From the NCBI RefSeq assembly GCF_003049665.1, contig NZ_PYWM01000023.1:16855-80854 (forward strand): DNA of 64,000 nucleotides, read 5' to 3'. The stretch is from Lysinibacillus mangiferihumi. Lineage in GTDB: Bacteria; Bacillota; Bacilli; Bacillales_A; Planococcaceae. A program made the position numbers and the translations under genes. Positions 36,462 to 45,592 of this stretch are shown piece after piece (position 1 is the first letter of the stretch; the number at the start of each line of letters is the position of its first letter). The notes beneath the pieces are model-generated. The model was not told the origin of the DNA and did not search any database. It saw nothing but the letters and a program-made list of their open reading frames with translations.

Positions 36462-37418
36462 ATGGAACGCAGTTTATCGATGGAAGTAGTACGAGTAACA
36501 GAGGCAGCAGCAATCGCATCCGGGAAATGGATGGGTCGCGGTTTGAAAATTGAGGCAGATGATGCAGCAACGACAGCAATGCGCTCAATGTTCGATACGA
36601 TTCCAATGCATGCTACAGTAGTAATTGGGGAAGGCGAAATGGACGAAGCACCAATGCTTTATATTGGTGAGGAACTTGGTCTTCGTAATGGCGGTCCCAA
36701 AGTAGATATAGCAGTCGATCCTTTAGAAGGTACTAATATAGTGGCAAAAGGTACAAATGGTGCTATGACAGTATTAGCCATTGCTGATAAAGGTAATCTA
36801 TTAAATGCACCAGATATGTACATGGAGAAAATTGCTGTAGGACCAGAAGCGGCAGGAAAAGTTGATATTAACGCCTCTGTTACTTATAATTTATTACAAG
36901 TAGCAAAAGCAAAAAATAAAGATATTTCAGATGTAGTAGCTACTCTATTAGATCGCCCACGCCATCAAGCGATAGTAGATGAGATTCGTGAAGCGGGAGC
37001 TCGTATTAAATTTATTCAAGATGGAGATGTGGGAGCAGCGATTAACACTGCGTTCGATGAAACAGGCATCGACATTATGTTCGGTATGGGCGGTGCGCCT
37101 GAGGGTGTTATATCGGCTGTTGCATTAAAATGCCTTGGCGGAGACTTCCAGGCTAAATTAGTGCCAGAAGATGAAGAACAGTTAGAACGCTGTAAACAAA
37201 TGGGCGTAGATGTAGATAAAGTTCTTTACTTAGATGATTTAGTAAAAGGTGACGATGCAATTTTTGCAGCAACAGCTGTTACAGATTGTGAGCTATTAAA
37301 AGGTGTGCAGTACAAAGGTGCTTATGCATTAACGCATTCGGTCGTTATGCGAGCGAAGTCGGGTACTGTCCGTTTTGTAGAAGGTCGTCACGCTCTTGAT
37401 AAAAAACCTAGCTATTAA
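36462..37418 (+). CDS. glpX: Class II fructose-1,6-bisphosphatase
   Basis: A 318-aa GlpX-type phosphatase hydrolysing fructose 1,6-bisphosphate for gluconeogenesis. Metal-site motifs [20 protein letters not shown] and MGGAPEGV, and the N-terminal [17 protein letters not shown], are family hallmarks. ATG 36462 with GGGAGG at 36446-36451; an in-frame ATG at 36435 is upstream of that site. Gluconeogenic partner of the fba gene in this cluster. Confidence 0.95.
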   Translation: MERSLSMEVVRVTEAAAIASGKWMGRGLKIEADDAATTAMRSMFDTIPMHATVVIGEGEMDEAPMLYIGEELGLRNGGPKVDIAVDPLEGTNIVAKGTNGAMTVLAIADKGNLLNAPDMYMEKIAVGPEAAGKVDINASVTYNLLQVAKAKNKDISDVVATLLDRPRHQAIVDEIREAGARIKFIQDGDVGAAINTAFDETGIDIMFGMGGAPEGVISAVALKCLGGDFQAKLVPEDEEQLERCKQMGVDVDKVLYLDDLVKGDDAIFAATAVTDCELLKGVQYKGAYALTHSVVMRAKSGTVRFVEGRHALDKKPSY

Positions 37419-37438
37419 TAATATTTTCTTCTAAAATA

Positions 37439-37470
37439 TACCTAGTGCAACTATTTGCACTAGGTACCTT
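37439..37470 (+). terminator. Hairpin after glpX
   Basis: TACCTAGTGCAA (37439-37450) and TTGCACTAGGTA (37455-37466), perfect 12-bp stem; the tail CCTTCTTCTTCATTT is only moderately T-rich. Confidence 0.7.
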
Positions 37471-37565
37471 CTTCTTCATTTAAACCATCCTATAGTTTTA
37501 CTTTAAAACTTCTATGTTTACCCCAATACATGCATTATATTTTGAAAAAGACTGGAGTTGTGCAT

Positions 37566-38849
37566 ATGTCTACATTGACAATCGCTCAATTAGAAAACAT
37601 GACGTTAAAAGAGCTTTACGCCCTCGCACGCCAATACAAAATTTCTTATTATAGCAAACTAACGAAAAAGGAATTAATTTTCGCTATTTTGAAAACACGT
37701 TCAGAGCAAGAGGGTTATTTCTTTATGGAGGGGGTACTTGAGATTGTATCGCAAGAGGGCTTTGGTTTCCTTCGACCAATCAATTACTCACCGAGTAAAG
37801 AGGATATTTATATTTCTGCTTCTCAAATACGTCGTTTTGATCTTCGTAATGGGGATAAAGTGTCTGGTAAAGTGCGTCCCCCTAAAGAAAATGAACGTTA
37901 CTATGGATTACTGCAGGTGGATGCTGTAAATGGAGAAGATCCTGAAGTAGCAAAAGAACGTGTTCACTTCCCAGCGTTGACGCCGTTATATCCTGATCGC
38001 CAAATCAAGCTTGAAACTACACAGCGCAATTTATCGACTCGAATTATGGATTTAGTAGCGCCAGTAGGATTTGGTCAACGTGGATTAATCGTTGCGCCAC
38101 CAAAGGCTGGTAAAACATCATTATTAAAAGAAATTGCTAACGCTATTACAACAAACCATCCTGAGGCAGAGTTAATCGTCTTACTTATCGATGAACGTCC
38201 AGAGGAGGTAACGGATATTGAGCGTTCTGTGAATGCGGATGTCGTAAGTTCTACTTTCGATGAAGTACCGGAAAATCATGTGAAGGTAGCAGAAATCGTG
38301 TTAGAACGAGCACGCCGCTTAGTAGAGCATAAACGGGACGTGATTATTTTAATGGACTCCATTACACGTCTTGCTCGTGCATATAACTTAGTTATTCCTC
38401 CAAGTGGTCGTACGCTGTCAGGTGGTATCGATCCTGCGGCCTTCCATAGACCAAAACGATTCTTCGGTTCTGCTCGTAATATTGAAGAAGGTGGTAGCTT
38501 AACAATTTTAGCTACAGCTTTAGTAGATACAGGTTCACGTATGGACGAAGTTATTTATGAAGAGTTTAAAGGGACGGGTAACTTAGAGTTGCACTTAGAT
38601 CGTCAATTAGCAGAGCGTCGTATTTTCCCTGCGCTTGATATTCGTCGTTCAGGTACACGTAAGGAAGAATTGCTTCTTGAGCCAGACCAACTTGAAAAAC
38701 TATGGGCAATCCGAAAAACATTTTCAGATGCGCCAGATTTTGCAGAGCGTTTCTTAAGAAAGATACGTACAACAAAATCAAACGAAGAATTTTTCGAAAA
38801 GCTAAATGAAGATATGAAAAAAGCCACTAAAGGTAAAGGCCTACTTTAA
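37566..38849 (+). CDS. rho: Transcription termination factor Rho
   Basis: A 427-aa hexameric RNA helicase ending untranslated transcripts. N-terminal Rho-N helices ([20 protein letters not shown]), then the RNA-binding cold-shock-like domain ([20 protein letters not shown]). The ATPase has Walker [24 protein letters not shown], the [11 protein letters not shown]alker B region, and the Q-loop/arginine finger region near the end. ATG 37566 follows TGGAG; the in-frame extension upstream has no family likeness. The stop is followed directly by a dispersed repeat. Confidence 0.97.
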   Translation: MSTLTIAQLENMTLKELYALARQYKISYYSKLTKKELIFAILKTRSEQEGYFFMEGVLEIVSQEGFGFLRPINYSPSKEDIYISASQIRRFDLRNGDKVSGKVRPPKENERYYGLLQVDAVNGEDPEVAKERVHFPALTPLYPDRQIKLETTQRNLSTRIMDLVAPVGFGQRGLIVAPPKAGKTSLLKEIANAITTNHPEAELIVLLIDERPEEVTDIERSVNADVVSSTFDEVPENHVKVAEIVLERARRLVEHKRDVIILMDSITRLARAYNLVIPPSGRTLSGGIDPAAFHRPKRFFGSARNIEEGGSLTILATALVDTGSRMDEVIYEEFKGTGNLELHLDRQLAERRIFPALDIRRSGTRKEELLLEPDQLEKLWAIRKTFSDAPDFAERFLRKIRTTKSNEEFFEKLNEDMKKATKGKGLL

Positions 38850-38871
38850 GGTGCCAGTCACCCAAACAATT
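38850..38871 (-). repeat. Dispersed repeat, copy 4 (touching the rho stop)
   Basis: GGTGCCAGTCACCCAAACAA plus TT, the reverse complement of the element at 5725 and 11646, starting one base after the rho TAA. Confidence 0.75.
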
Positions 38872-38903
38872 CTGACTTTTTATAGCACTGCTAGTAGGAG
38901 CTA

Positions 38904-38925
38904 AGTGTCAGTCACCCAAACAATT
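38904..38925 (-). repeat. Dispersed repeat, copy 5
   Basis: AGTGTCAGTCACCCAAACAA plus TT, 54 bp after copy 4 and in the same orientation. Confidence 0.7.
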
Positions 38926-38939
38926 TGTCTACATTCGGA

Positions 38940-38976
38940 AACACCAGTAACGAATTGTCGTTACTGGTGTTTTTTA
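38940..38976 (+). terminator. rho terminator
   Basis: AACACCAGTAACGA (38940-38953) and TCGTTACTGGTGTT (38958-38971), perfect stem followed by TTTTT. Confidence 0.92.
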
Positions 38977-39002
38977 TGGCTTCAATAATAGTAAAGCTAT
39001 AT

Positions 39003-39017
39003 TGATAATCATTATCA
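39003..39017. promoter_or_regulatory. Consensus Fur box without an evident target gene
   Basis: TGATAATCATTATCA equals the Bacillus 7-1-7 Fur box TGATAATNATTATCA with no mismatch, flanked by one further matching pair. The nearest downstream gene is rpmE, 355 bp away behind its own promoter; to the left is only the rho terminator. The DNA in between (39018-39235) holds no gene that I can recognise. Confidence 0.7.
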
Positions 39018-39235
39018 ATAAGTGTTTGAGAAGAACGTATTGCTTTTGGCTACGAAGTGAATACTACTTGAAGTAGAGCCTTTAAAAGAGCACAGAACAT
39101 ATGATTTTATTGCATTCTAGTAAAGTAAGATTAATTGCGGGTGCATTTGCAGATGGGTTTTAGCGTTAAATAGTGCCAAGCTATTTTGCGAAGTTCGTGG
39201 GTAATGACATGATAATAGTTTTCAATATTTTTTGC

Positions 39236-39372
39236 TTGATAACAATAAAATAACTATGTTATACTTCAAAAGTATGCAACGTGTACATATGTAGCCGACA
39301 TATTCGGGCTATGTAAGGTACAGTTCGAATTACTCTGTTCCAGATGGTTCAGGGCGAGAGGAGAAAACGAAT
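39236..39372 (+). promoter_or_regulatory. rpmE promoter and structured leader (L31 leader-like)
   Basis: -35 TTGATA (39236-39241), 18-bp spacer, -10 TATACT (39260-39265), then about 100 bases of leader with GC-containing stems (AGCCGACATATTCGGGCTA near 39292-39310; TCTGTTCCAGATGGTTCAGG) before AGAGGAG. Autogenous L31 leaders are known in Firmicutes, so this is a likely L31 r-leader; it was not verified against a model. Confidence 0.6.
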
Positions 39373-39576
39373 ATGAAACAAGGAATTCATCCAGACTACA
39401 AAGAAGCAACAGTAACTTGCTCTTGTGGTAACACTTTCAAAACTGGTTCAGTAAAAGAAAACATCGTTGTCGAGTTCTGCAACGAATGTCACCCATTCTA
39501 TACTGGCCGTCAAAAATTCGCGTCTGCTGATGGTCGCGTGGATCGTTTCAACAAAAAATACGGTCTTAAAAACTAA
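39373..39576 (+). CDS. rpmE: 50S ribosomal protein L31 (zinc-binding type)
   Basis: 67 aa. Primary L31 of the zinc-containing (C+) type: Cys pairs in TCSCGN and [10 protein letters not shown]. Starts [14 protein letters not shown], with AGAGGAG upstream. Follows rho, as in B. subtilis. The zinc-free alternative (rpmE2) that is normally Zur-controlled is not in the window. Confidence 0.97.
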   Translation: MKQGIHPDYKEATVTCSCGNTFKTGSVKENIVVEFCNECHPFYTGRQKFASADGRVDRFNKKYGLKN

Positions 39577-39586
39577 TGTTAGTTTA

Positions 39587-39623
39587 ATACCTGCCAAGCA
39601 TGTGCTTGGCAGGTATTTTTTTC
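39587..39623 (+). terminator. rpmE terminator
   Basis: ATACCTGCCAAGCA (39587-39600) and TGCTTGGCAGGTAT (39603-39616), then TTTTTTT. Confidence 0.95.
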
Positions 39624-39823
39624 AGTATTTAAAAAGTGCAAGCAATCATTGCGTCTTAGAGTATAGGTTTCTTTCGCAACGTTGCGCGCGTTTAATATAT
39701 AACAACAGTAGAGCGGATTTTGAAATTTTAAGCCGACCCACAGCTATAATCGTTTGGGCTTAAAGCTAATTGCTAAAATAATTCCTTTCAAAATCCAATG
39801 ACAACAGGGAGGGAGAAAATACA

Positions 39824-40396
39824 ATGGCACAGCTATACTATAAACATGGCGCGATGAATAGTGGCAAATCAATAGAAATCTTAAAAGTTGCTCATAACTA
39901 TGAAGAGCAGCAAAAGCCTGTCATGATATTCACATCAGGTCTTGATACACGTGATGAGGTTGGATTTGTTTCAAGTCGAGTAGGCTTAAGACAAGAGGCT
40001 ATTCCAATTTATGAGGATACGAATATTTTTGAACTTGTAAAAAATAATGAAGTAAAGCCATACTGCGTGCTTGTAGATGAAGTGCAATTTTTAAAAAAGG
40101 CACATGTGCTACAATTAGCGAATATTGTGGACGAACTAGACATTCCCGTGATGGGCTTTGGCCTAAAGAATGATTTCCAAAATGAATTATTTGAGGGTAG
40201 TCAGTATATGCTTACATATGCAGATAAAATTGAAGAAATGAAAACGATTTGCTGGTTCTGCCATAAAAAAGCAACGATGAATTTACGTGTCGATGATAAT
40301 GGTAAACCTGTGTATACAGGCGATCAAATAAAAATCGGAGGTAACGATTCTTACTATCCTGTTTGTCGAAAGTGCCACGCACATCCACCGCTTTAA
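39824..40396 (+). CDS. tdk: Thymidine kinase
   Basis: A 190-aa type II thymidine kinase salvaging thymidine to dTMP. P-loop GAMNSGKS at residues 9-16, DEVQF Walker B with the catalytic Glu, substrate-loop ending, and a zinc ribbon CWFCHKK with CRKCH. The opening [20 protein letters not shown] looks more like the E. coli-type branch than the usual Bacillus one (GSMFSGKS), yet the location next to rpmE and prfA is the conserved one. AGGGAGG precedes ATG 39824. Confidence 0.93.
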   Translation: MAQLYYKHGAMNSGKSIEILKVAHNYEEQQKPVMIFTSGLDTRDEVGFVSSRVGLRQEAIPIYEDTNIFELVKNNEVKPYCVLVDEVQFLKKAHVLQLANIVDELDIPVMGFGLKNDFQNELFEGSQYMLTYADKIEEMKTICWFCHKKATMNLRVDDNGKPVYTGDQIKIGGNDSYYPVCRKCHAHPPL

Positions 40397-40662
40397 AGTT
40401 GTGTTAACATGGAAGTGGACTATTGTTAATTTCATCGTATGGCTATCATGATTTTAAGCAATCCACCGAATAATTGTAGCATACACGCGGAATTTTCCTT
40501 ATACTAAGTAAGGGAAATATTCCATGCATATAATTACGCCTAACGTAATCCGTAGCCGGGATAATTAACAAATAGAGGAAAATAGTGTTCGTCTCATTCA
40601 CTTTAAAGAGAGGCGGACTTCTACTTGAATATAGATAAATGAACTAAATAGAGGTGAAGCCC

Positions 40663-41739
40663 ATGTTTGATAGACTACAAGCAGTAGAGGATCGTTATGA
40701 AAGGCTAAATGAGCTTTTAAGTGATCCTGATATTGTAAACGACAGTAAAAAATTACGTGAATATTCAAAGGAACAATCGGATATTCAAGAGACAGTGGAT
40801 GCTTATCGTGAATATAAAAGTGTTAAAGATCAACTAGTTGATACACGAGAAATGTTAGAGAATGAAAAAGATCCGGATATGCACGAGATGGTAAAAGAAG
40901 AATTCAACTCATTAAAAGAACAGCAAGAAGAGTTGGAAGAACGTCTTCGTGTTTTATTAATTCCGAAAGATCCGAATGACAATAAAAACGTTATTATGGA
41001 GATTCGTGGTGCAGCCGGCGGTGATGAGGCAAATATTTTCGCAGGTGACTTATTCCGTATGTATTCTCGCTATGCTGAAACACAAGGCTGGAAAATCGAT
41101 ATTATGGAAGCGACACCAAACCCAATGGGCGGCTACAAAGAAGTAATCTTTATGATTAACGGGCAAGGCGCTTATTCTAAATTTAAATTTGAAAATGGTG
41201 CACACCGTGTACAACGTGTACCAGCAACAGAATCACAAGGACGTATTCATACATCAACAGCGACAGTGGCTTGCTTACCGGAAGTTGAAGAAGTAGATGT
41301 TGAAATTCACGAAAAAGATATCCGTGTCGATACATTTGCATCTTCAGGCGCAGGTGGGCAATCGGTAAATACAACGATGTCAGCTGTTCGTATGACCCAT
41401 TTACCAACAGGTGTTGTTGTATCAATGCAGGATGAACGTTCACAAATTAAAAACCGTGAAAAAGCGATGAAAATTCTTCGTGCACGTGTAGCAGATATGT
41501 ATTTACAAGAAGCACAAAAAGAAATTGATGCAACACGTAAGTCAGCAGTAGGTTCGGGAGACCGTTCAGAGCGTATCCGCACATACAATTATCCACAAAA
41601 CCGTGTCACAGATCATCGCATTGGCTTAACAATTCAAAAGCTAGATCAAATCGTTGAGGGTAGACTAGACGAAATTATTGATGCGCTAATCTTAGAAGAG
41701 CAAGCATCGAAGTTAGAGCGACTTAATGATGACCTATAA
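40663..41739 (+). CDS. prfA: Peptide chain release factor 1
   Basis: 358 aa. Recognises UAA and UAG and triggers peptide release. The GGQ loop ([12 protein letters not shown], near residue 232) contacts the peptidyl-transferase centre; a PAT-type tripeptide ([14 protein letters not shown]) gives the RF1 stop-codon specificity. ATG 40663 is used with GAGGTG upstream. Overlaps prmC by 14 bp, so the factor and its methylase are co-translated. Two imperfect stems lie in the 266-bp upstream gap (40489-40523 and 40587-40619). Confidence 0.97.
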   Translation: MFDRLQAVEDRYERLNELLSDPDIVNDSKKLREYSKEQSDIQETVDAYREYKSVKDQLVDTREMLENEKDPDMHEMVKEEFNSLKEQQEELEERLRVLLIPKDPNDNKNVIMEIRGAAGGDEANIFAGDLFRMYSRYAETQGWKIDIMEATPNPMGGYKEVIFMINGQGAYSKFKFENGAHRVQRVPATESQGRIHTSTATVACLPEVEEVDVEIHEKDIRVDTFASSGAGGQSVNTTMSAVRMTHLPTGVVVSMQDERSQIKNREKAMKILRARVADMYLQEAQKEIDATRKSAVGSGDRSERIRTYNYPQNRVTDHRIGLTIQKLDQIVEGRLDEIIDALILEEQASKLERLNDDL

Positions 41740-42586
41740 AAATGTAATGGAGGCCCTTGATTGGGCTTCTTCTTTTTTAGTGGATAATGGACGCGAAGAG
41801 ACTGCTGCTCGTATTGTCATGCAGCATGTACTCGGCACAACGTATTCGGCTGTGATGTTACACTTGCAAGATACCTTAACCTTTGAGCAAAGTGAACGGT
41901 TTGAAAAATTGATTGAAGAGCATGCAAGTGGCCGACCTGTGCAGTATTGTATTGGTAGCGAAGAATTTTACGGACGTACATTTATAGTAGATGAGTCGGT
42001 GCTTATTCCGAGACCTGAAACTGAAGAATTAGTGCTGGCAACAACCAATCGAATTGGCCAATTATTTGAAAACAAAACGCTAAAGCTAGCAGATATCGGA
42101 ACAGGTAGCGGTGCTATTGCCATTTCTATGAAGCTAGAATGTCCAGAATTAACAGTTGTAGCAACCGATGTATCTGTTGCGGCATTAGCTACTGCCAAAA
42201 AAAATGCACAATTACTAGCTGCGGATATTGATTTCCGTCTAGGCGATTTAACAGCACCTTTAGTTGGGGAAAAGTTTGATATTGTGTTATCGAACCCTCC
42301 ATATATCGCCTTTGAAGAAGCGAAGGATATGTCTAGCATTGTGTTGGAGCATGAACCGCATAGCGCTCTTTTTGCAGAAGAGGACGGGCTTGTGTTATAT
42401 CGTAAACTAGCACAACAGCTTCCGGCCCTAATGAATAAGCCAGCTTTAATTGGACTGGAAATTGGTTATACACAGGGAGAGCAAGTAGCGAAATTTTTTA
42501 AAGAAAGTTTTCCACAGGCTAGTATTACCGTGGAAAAAGATATTAATGGAAAACCTCGTATGGTTTTTTGTGAAATTCATGTATAA
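41726..42586 (+). CDS. prmC: Release factor glutamine methyltransferase
   Basis: 286 aa. SAM-dependent N5-methylation of the Gln in the GGQ motif of release factors. N-terminal helical RF-binding domain (about 1-80), then the Rossmann SAM site [15 protein letters not shown] and the catalytic NPPY motif in LSNPPYIAF. Starts at ATG 41726 (a second ATG follows directly) within the prfA 3' end. Confidence 0.95.
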   Translation: MMTYKNVMEALDWASSFLVDNGREETAARIVMQHVLGTTYSAVMLHLQDTLTFEQSERFEKLIEEHASGRPVQYCIGSEEFYGRTFIVDESVLIPRPETEELVLATTNRIGQLFENKTLKLADIGTGSGAIAISMKLECPELTVVATDVSVAALATAKKNAQLLAADIDFRLGDLTAPLVGEKFDIVLSNPPYIAFEEAKDMSSIVLEHEPHSALFAEEDGLVLYRKLAQQLPALMNKPALIGLEIGYTQGEQVAKFFKESFPQASITVEKDINGKPRMVFCEIHV

Positions 42587-42630
42587 AGATCATCCTTCTT
42601 GACCACAATGTTGAGCAAGGAGGGATTTTT

Positions 42631-43221
42631 ATGTTAAACGAATACAAGATTGTTAGATTTCCAAAACAAAATAGTGTACTAGCCTTTGCTAGACTAGTAA
42701 TCATTGCGATAGCTTTACAACTATGTATTTTATATATTCCATCATTAATAGGTTCTGCACAGCAAGCTATGAATCATCAACAAGAAAATGATTTTCGTAT
42801 AAGAGTTATAGCAAATAGCAATACAACGAATGATCAACTAGAAAAAGAGCAACTTGTAAAAGACTTAAAGCCTTATTTATTACAAGTAGGTGCTACTACA
42901 GATGTGGATAATGACAGCATTGCGACATTAAAAAAGAATATTGAAGCACAATTAAAAGAAAATTATCCACAATTGCATACACAAGTTGTACTTGGGGATA
43001 ACTTATTTCCACCGAAAAGACAGGAAGCAATGTTTTACCCACAAAATATGTATCATTCAATTGTCGTGAAAATTGGTGATGCGCGTGGTGATAACTGGTG
43101 GTGCAGCATTTTCCCATCTATTTGTGAACCTGAAAAAGAGGAAAAAAAGGAAGAAAAGAAAGAAGAAAAAGAACAAGTGACATTTTTTATTTGGGAATGG
43201 ATTAAAGGAATTTTTGAGTAA
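42631..43221 (+). CDS. spoIIR: Stage II sporulation protein R
   Basis: 196 aa. Made in the forespore and exported to the intermembrane space, where it activates SpoIIGA to process pro-sigma-E in the mother cell. N-terminal membrane anchor at about 18-38, then FRIRVIANSNTTNDQ, which is diagnostic, VLGDNLFPPKR, and GDNWWCSIFPSIC. The tail is Lys/Glu-rich followed by FFIWEWIKGIF. GCAAGGAGGG precedes ATG 42631. The location between prmC and ywlC is conserved. Confidence 0.93.
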   Translation: MLNEYKIVRFPKQNSVLAFARLVIIAIALQLCILYIPSLIGSAQQAMNHQQENDFRIRVIANSNTTNDQLEKEQLVKDLKPYLLQVGATTDVDNDSIATLKKNIEAQLKENYPQLHTQVVLGDNLFPPKRQEAMFYPQNMYHSIVVKIGDARGDNWWCSIFPSICEPEKEEKKEEKKEEKEQVTFFIWEWIKGIFE

Positions 43222-43284
43222 TTGTGCACAAATTCAGATAACTTATACACAATTATGGATAAGTTATAAACAAAATGTGGATAA
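43222..43284. promoter_or_regulatory. DnaA-box cluster upstream of ywlC
   Basis: Five DnaA-like 9-mers in 63 bp: TTGTGCACA (43222), TTATACACA (43243), TTATCCATA (minus, about 43254-43262), TTATAAACA (43264) and a perfect TTATCCACA on the minus strand (43276-43284). ywlC is, as I recall, one of the non-origin DnaA-binding regions of B. subtilis, which supports a conserved cluster. Confidence 0.7.
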
Positions 43285-43321
43285 TTCAGAAAAAAACAAC
43301 GATTGAAAGAAGGTTTTTCAT

Positions 43322-44356
43322 ATGGAAACCGTTTGCAAGATTGTGGACAGTAATGTGAATAGTCAAATAACTTATGCACAAGCTGTGGATATCTTAAATG
43401 CAGGAGAAGTTGTGGCATTTCCAACAGAAACGGTTTACGGTTTAGGGGCAGTGGCTACAAATGATGAAGCAGTCAAAAAGATTTTCAAGGCAAAAGGTCG
43501 ACCATCCGATAACCCGCTTATAGTCCATATAGGAACGAAAGAGGAAGTTCACCTTTATATAGAACATATTTCTGAACTTGCAAAAAAATGTATGGATGTA
43601 TTTTGGCCAGGGCCTCTTACACTGGTGATGCCAGTAAAACCAAATGTGCTAGCAGAAAGTGTGACAGCTGGCTTAAAAACAGTGGGCATTCGTATGCCTG
43701 ATCATCCAGTTGCGTTAGCATTACTACAGCAAATACAAAAACCGCTAGCTGCACCAAGTGCGAATCGAAGCGGGAAACCAAGCCCAACAGAGGCGATACA
43801 TGTAAAAGACGATTTAGAAGGGTACATACCGTATATTTTAGATGGTGGTCCAACAGGCATTGGCTTTGAATCAACCGTACTTGATGTTACGCATGAACCA
43901 CCCGTTATATTACGTCCAGGTGGCATTACAAAGGAAATGTTAGAGTCCGTAATCGGTCCAGTTATTCAACCGTCCAAAATAGAACAGACAATGGAAGAAA
44001 CACCGAAAGCCCCAGGTATGAAGTACACGCATTATGCGCCCAATGCACCTGTCTACTTAATCGACTGTGATGACCAAAAAGTGCAACAAGCAATACAGCA
44101 ACTTCAAGCACAGCAACATAAAGTAGCACTTCTAGCACCTGCAAGCTTTGAGCATATTAAAACAGATTTTTATTTTTCAATCGGTGAAGCAGGTAGCAAA
44201 GAAGAGATGGGTGCGTCTTTATACCATGCGTTACGTGCTTGCGATAAAACAGAAGCTACCATTATATTAGTGACGACAACATCCACTGAAGGTGTAGGCG
44301 CCGCCATTATGAACAGACTAGAAAAAGCCGCGGGTGGTAAATGGTATACACGTTAA
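43322..44356 (+). CDS. ywlC: Threonylcarbamoyl-AMP synthase (TsaC2/Sua5)
   Basis: 344 aa. Makes threonylcarbamoyl-AMP from Thr, bicarbonate and ATP for the t6A37 tRNA modification. The TsaC domain (about 15-205) has FPTETVYGLGA, KAKGRPSDNPLIVH and APSANRSGKPSPT; a linker and a C-terminal Rossmann-like Sua5 domain (about 240-344) follow, making this the long Sua5 form. GAAAGAAGG lies before ATG 43322. Preceded by the DnaA-box cluster. Confidence 0.95.
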   Translation: METVCKIVDSNVNSQITYAQAVDILNAGEVVAFPTETVYGLGAVATNDEAVKKIFKAKGRPSDNPLIVHIGTKEEVHLYIEHISELAKKCMDVFWPGPLTLVMPVKPNVLAESVTAGLKTVGIRMPDHPVALALLQQIQKPLAAPSANRSGKPSPTEAIHVKDDLEGYIPYILDGGPTGIGFESTVLDVTHEPPVILRPGGITKEMLESVIGPVIQPSKIEQTMEETPKAPGMKYTHYAPNAPVYLIDCDDQKVQQAIQQLQAQQHKVALLAPASFEHIKTDFYFSIGEAGSKEEMGASLYHALRACDKTEATIILVTTTSTEGVGAAIMNRLEKAAGGKWYTR

Positions 44357-44371
44357 CATTGGAACGCATCG

Positions 44372-44500
44372 AGACTCGACTGGCGATTGGAGAGAATTTC
44401 GTAGCGATACGCCAGGTTTTTGTGGCGATTGACGAGAATTTCGTGGCGATACGTCGAGTTTTTGTGGCGATACACAAGAATTTACCAGAGATATCCACAA
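44372..44500. repeat. 21-bp minisatellite after ywlC
   Basis: Alternating half-units TTTCGTGGCGATACG and TTTTTGTGGCGATTGACG repeat with a 42-bp double period (about three double units, the last decayed). The minus-strand frames across it encode only repeated residues and are not genes. Confidence 0.75.
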
Positions 44501-44516
44501 GTTTCCCCGTTATATG

Positions 44517-44553
44517 AAAGCATCAAGGAAGTTCGTTCTTGATGCTTTTTTTG
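44517..44553 (+). terminator. ywlC terminator
   Basis: AAAGCATCAAG (44517-44527) and CTTGATGCTTT (44538-44548), followed by T. Confidence 0.92.
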
Positions 44554-44627
44554 ATATGGACATTATTGATAATACTGTATTTTCGAGCATAAAATGATAA
44601 AATATTAGAAAGCGAAGGAGTGCATTC

Positions 44628-45125
44628 TTGCAGGGGATTCTTGCAGGTATTTTAACGTCTGTAGATGTCATCGGGTTATTTGTATTAATTCCAAATGTTA
44701 GATATCGCTTATTTTTGGCAGTGTGGACAGCCACGTTACATATGCTTTTTCCACTGCTCGGCTTTGAATTAGGAAGCTACTTAGTGCGTTTTTTGTTAGA
44801 ATGGGGACAATGGATTTCAAGTATTTTATTATTTAGTATTGGCCTCCATTTACTGTTGTCTTCTCACAAAAATGAGAAAATAACCATTTCACCAGTTTTA
44901 TTAGCTGTGACTGCTAGCCTAGATACCTTTTCAGTGAGTGTTTCTTTTGGTATGCTTAACTTAGAAAAAACAATTTTTATAATTAGTGCTGGATTGAGTG
45001 CTTTTATTTGTTCTTATGGGTCTTTAGTTTTAGCACGCAGAAGTCAGGTTTTTTTTGGAAATAAAATTCAAATAATTGCAGGCATTATTTTTATCATTAT
45101 GAGTATACTCGCAATTAAAAAATAA
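44628..45125 (+). CDS. MntP-like manganese efflux protein
   Basis: 165 aa with about five to six membrane helices; corresponds by position to B. subtilis ywlD (mntP). MntP proteins have two repeats, each with an Asp in a membrane helix; here the candidates are Asp13 in TSVDVIGLF and the Asp in ASLDTFSVSVSFG. The protein is divergent from canonical MntP, and the first repeat in particular has lost the DAFSVS signature, so the transport function is uncertain. TTG 44628 is used, with GAAGGAG at 44614-44620. Confidence 0.65.
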   Translation: MQGILAGILTSVDVIGLFVLIPNVRYRLFLAVWTATLHMLFPLLGFELGSYLVRFLLEWGQWISSILLFSIGLHLLLSSHKNEKITISPVLLAVTASLDTFSVSVSFGMLNLEKTIFIISAGLSAFICSYGSLVLARRSQVFFGNKIQIIAGIIFIIMSILAIKK

Positions 45126-45143
45126 ATAAGGAAGGTGATAAGT

Positions 45144-45584
45144 GTGAATATATTATTTGTATGTACTGGGAATACTTGTCGCAGTCCGATGGCAGAAGCC
45201 ATTTTAAAACAGAAACAACTCGCCGATGTTAATGTTCGTTCAGCTGGAATTTATGCAATGCCGAACGCAGAAATGTCTACACATGCACAGCAAGTTTTAC
45301 ATGAGGCGAATATAGCTCATCAGCATTTAGCTACACAACTATCCATAGCAGAAGTGGAGTGGGCCGATCTCGTTTTAACGATGACCACAGCACATAAAGA
45401 TACCATCATTGCTAACTATCCACATACGGAAGAAAAAGTTTTTACACTGAAAGAATATACGAGTGAAGGAAGCTATGAAAATGTTGTAGATCCTTACGGT
45501 GGGAATAAAGCAATTTATGAGGAAACCTTTGCAGAATTACAGGAATTAGTTGAACGATTAGTAAAAATACTTGAGAAGAATTGA
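45144..45584 (+). CDS. ywlE: Protein-arginine phosphatase YwlE
   Basis: A 146-aa low-molecular-weight phosphatase. P-loop VCTGNTCRS (Cys7, Thr11 in the loop as in YwlE, where Thr selects phospho-arginine) and the general-acid Asp in VVDPYGG. It reverses McsB arginine phosphorylation, linking to CtsR and ClpCP turnover. GTG 45144 is chosen; AAGGAAGGTG lies six bases upstream. Confidence 0.92.
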   Translation: MNILFVCTGNTCRSPMAEAILKQKQLADVNVRSAGIYAMPNAEMSTHAQQVLHEANIAHQHLATQLSIAEVEWADLVLTMTTAHKDTIIANYPHTEEKVFTLKEYTSEGSYENVVDPYGGNKAIYEETFAELQELVERLVKILEKN

Positions 45585-45592
45585 GGGGCACT

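Noticed and set aside
44307..44500. Minus-strand frames with repeated SPRNS/IATK-like residues
   Set aside because: They only translate the 21-bp minisatellite; no start context.
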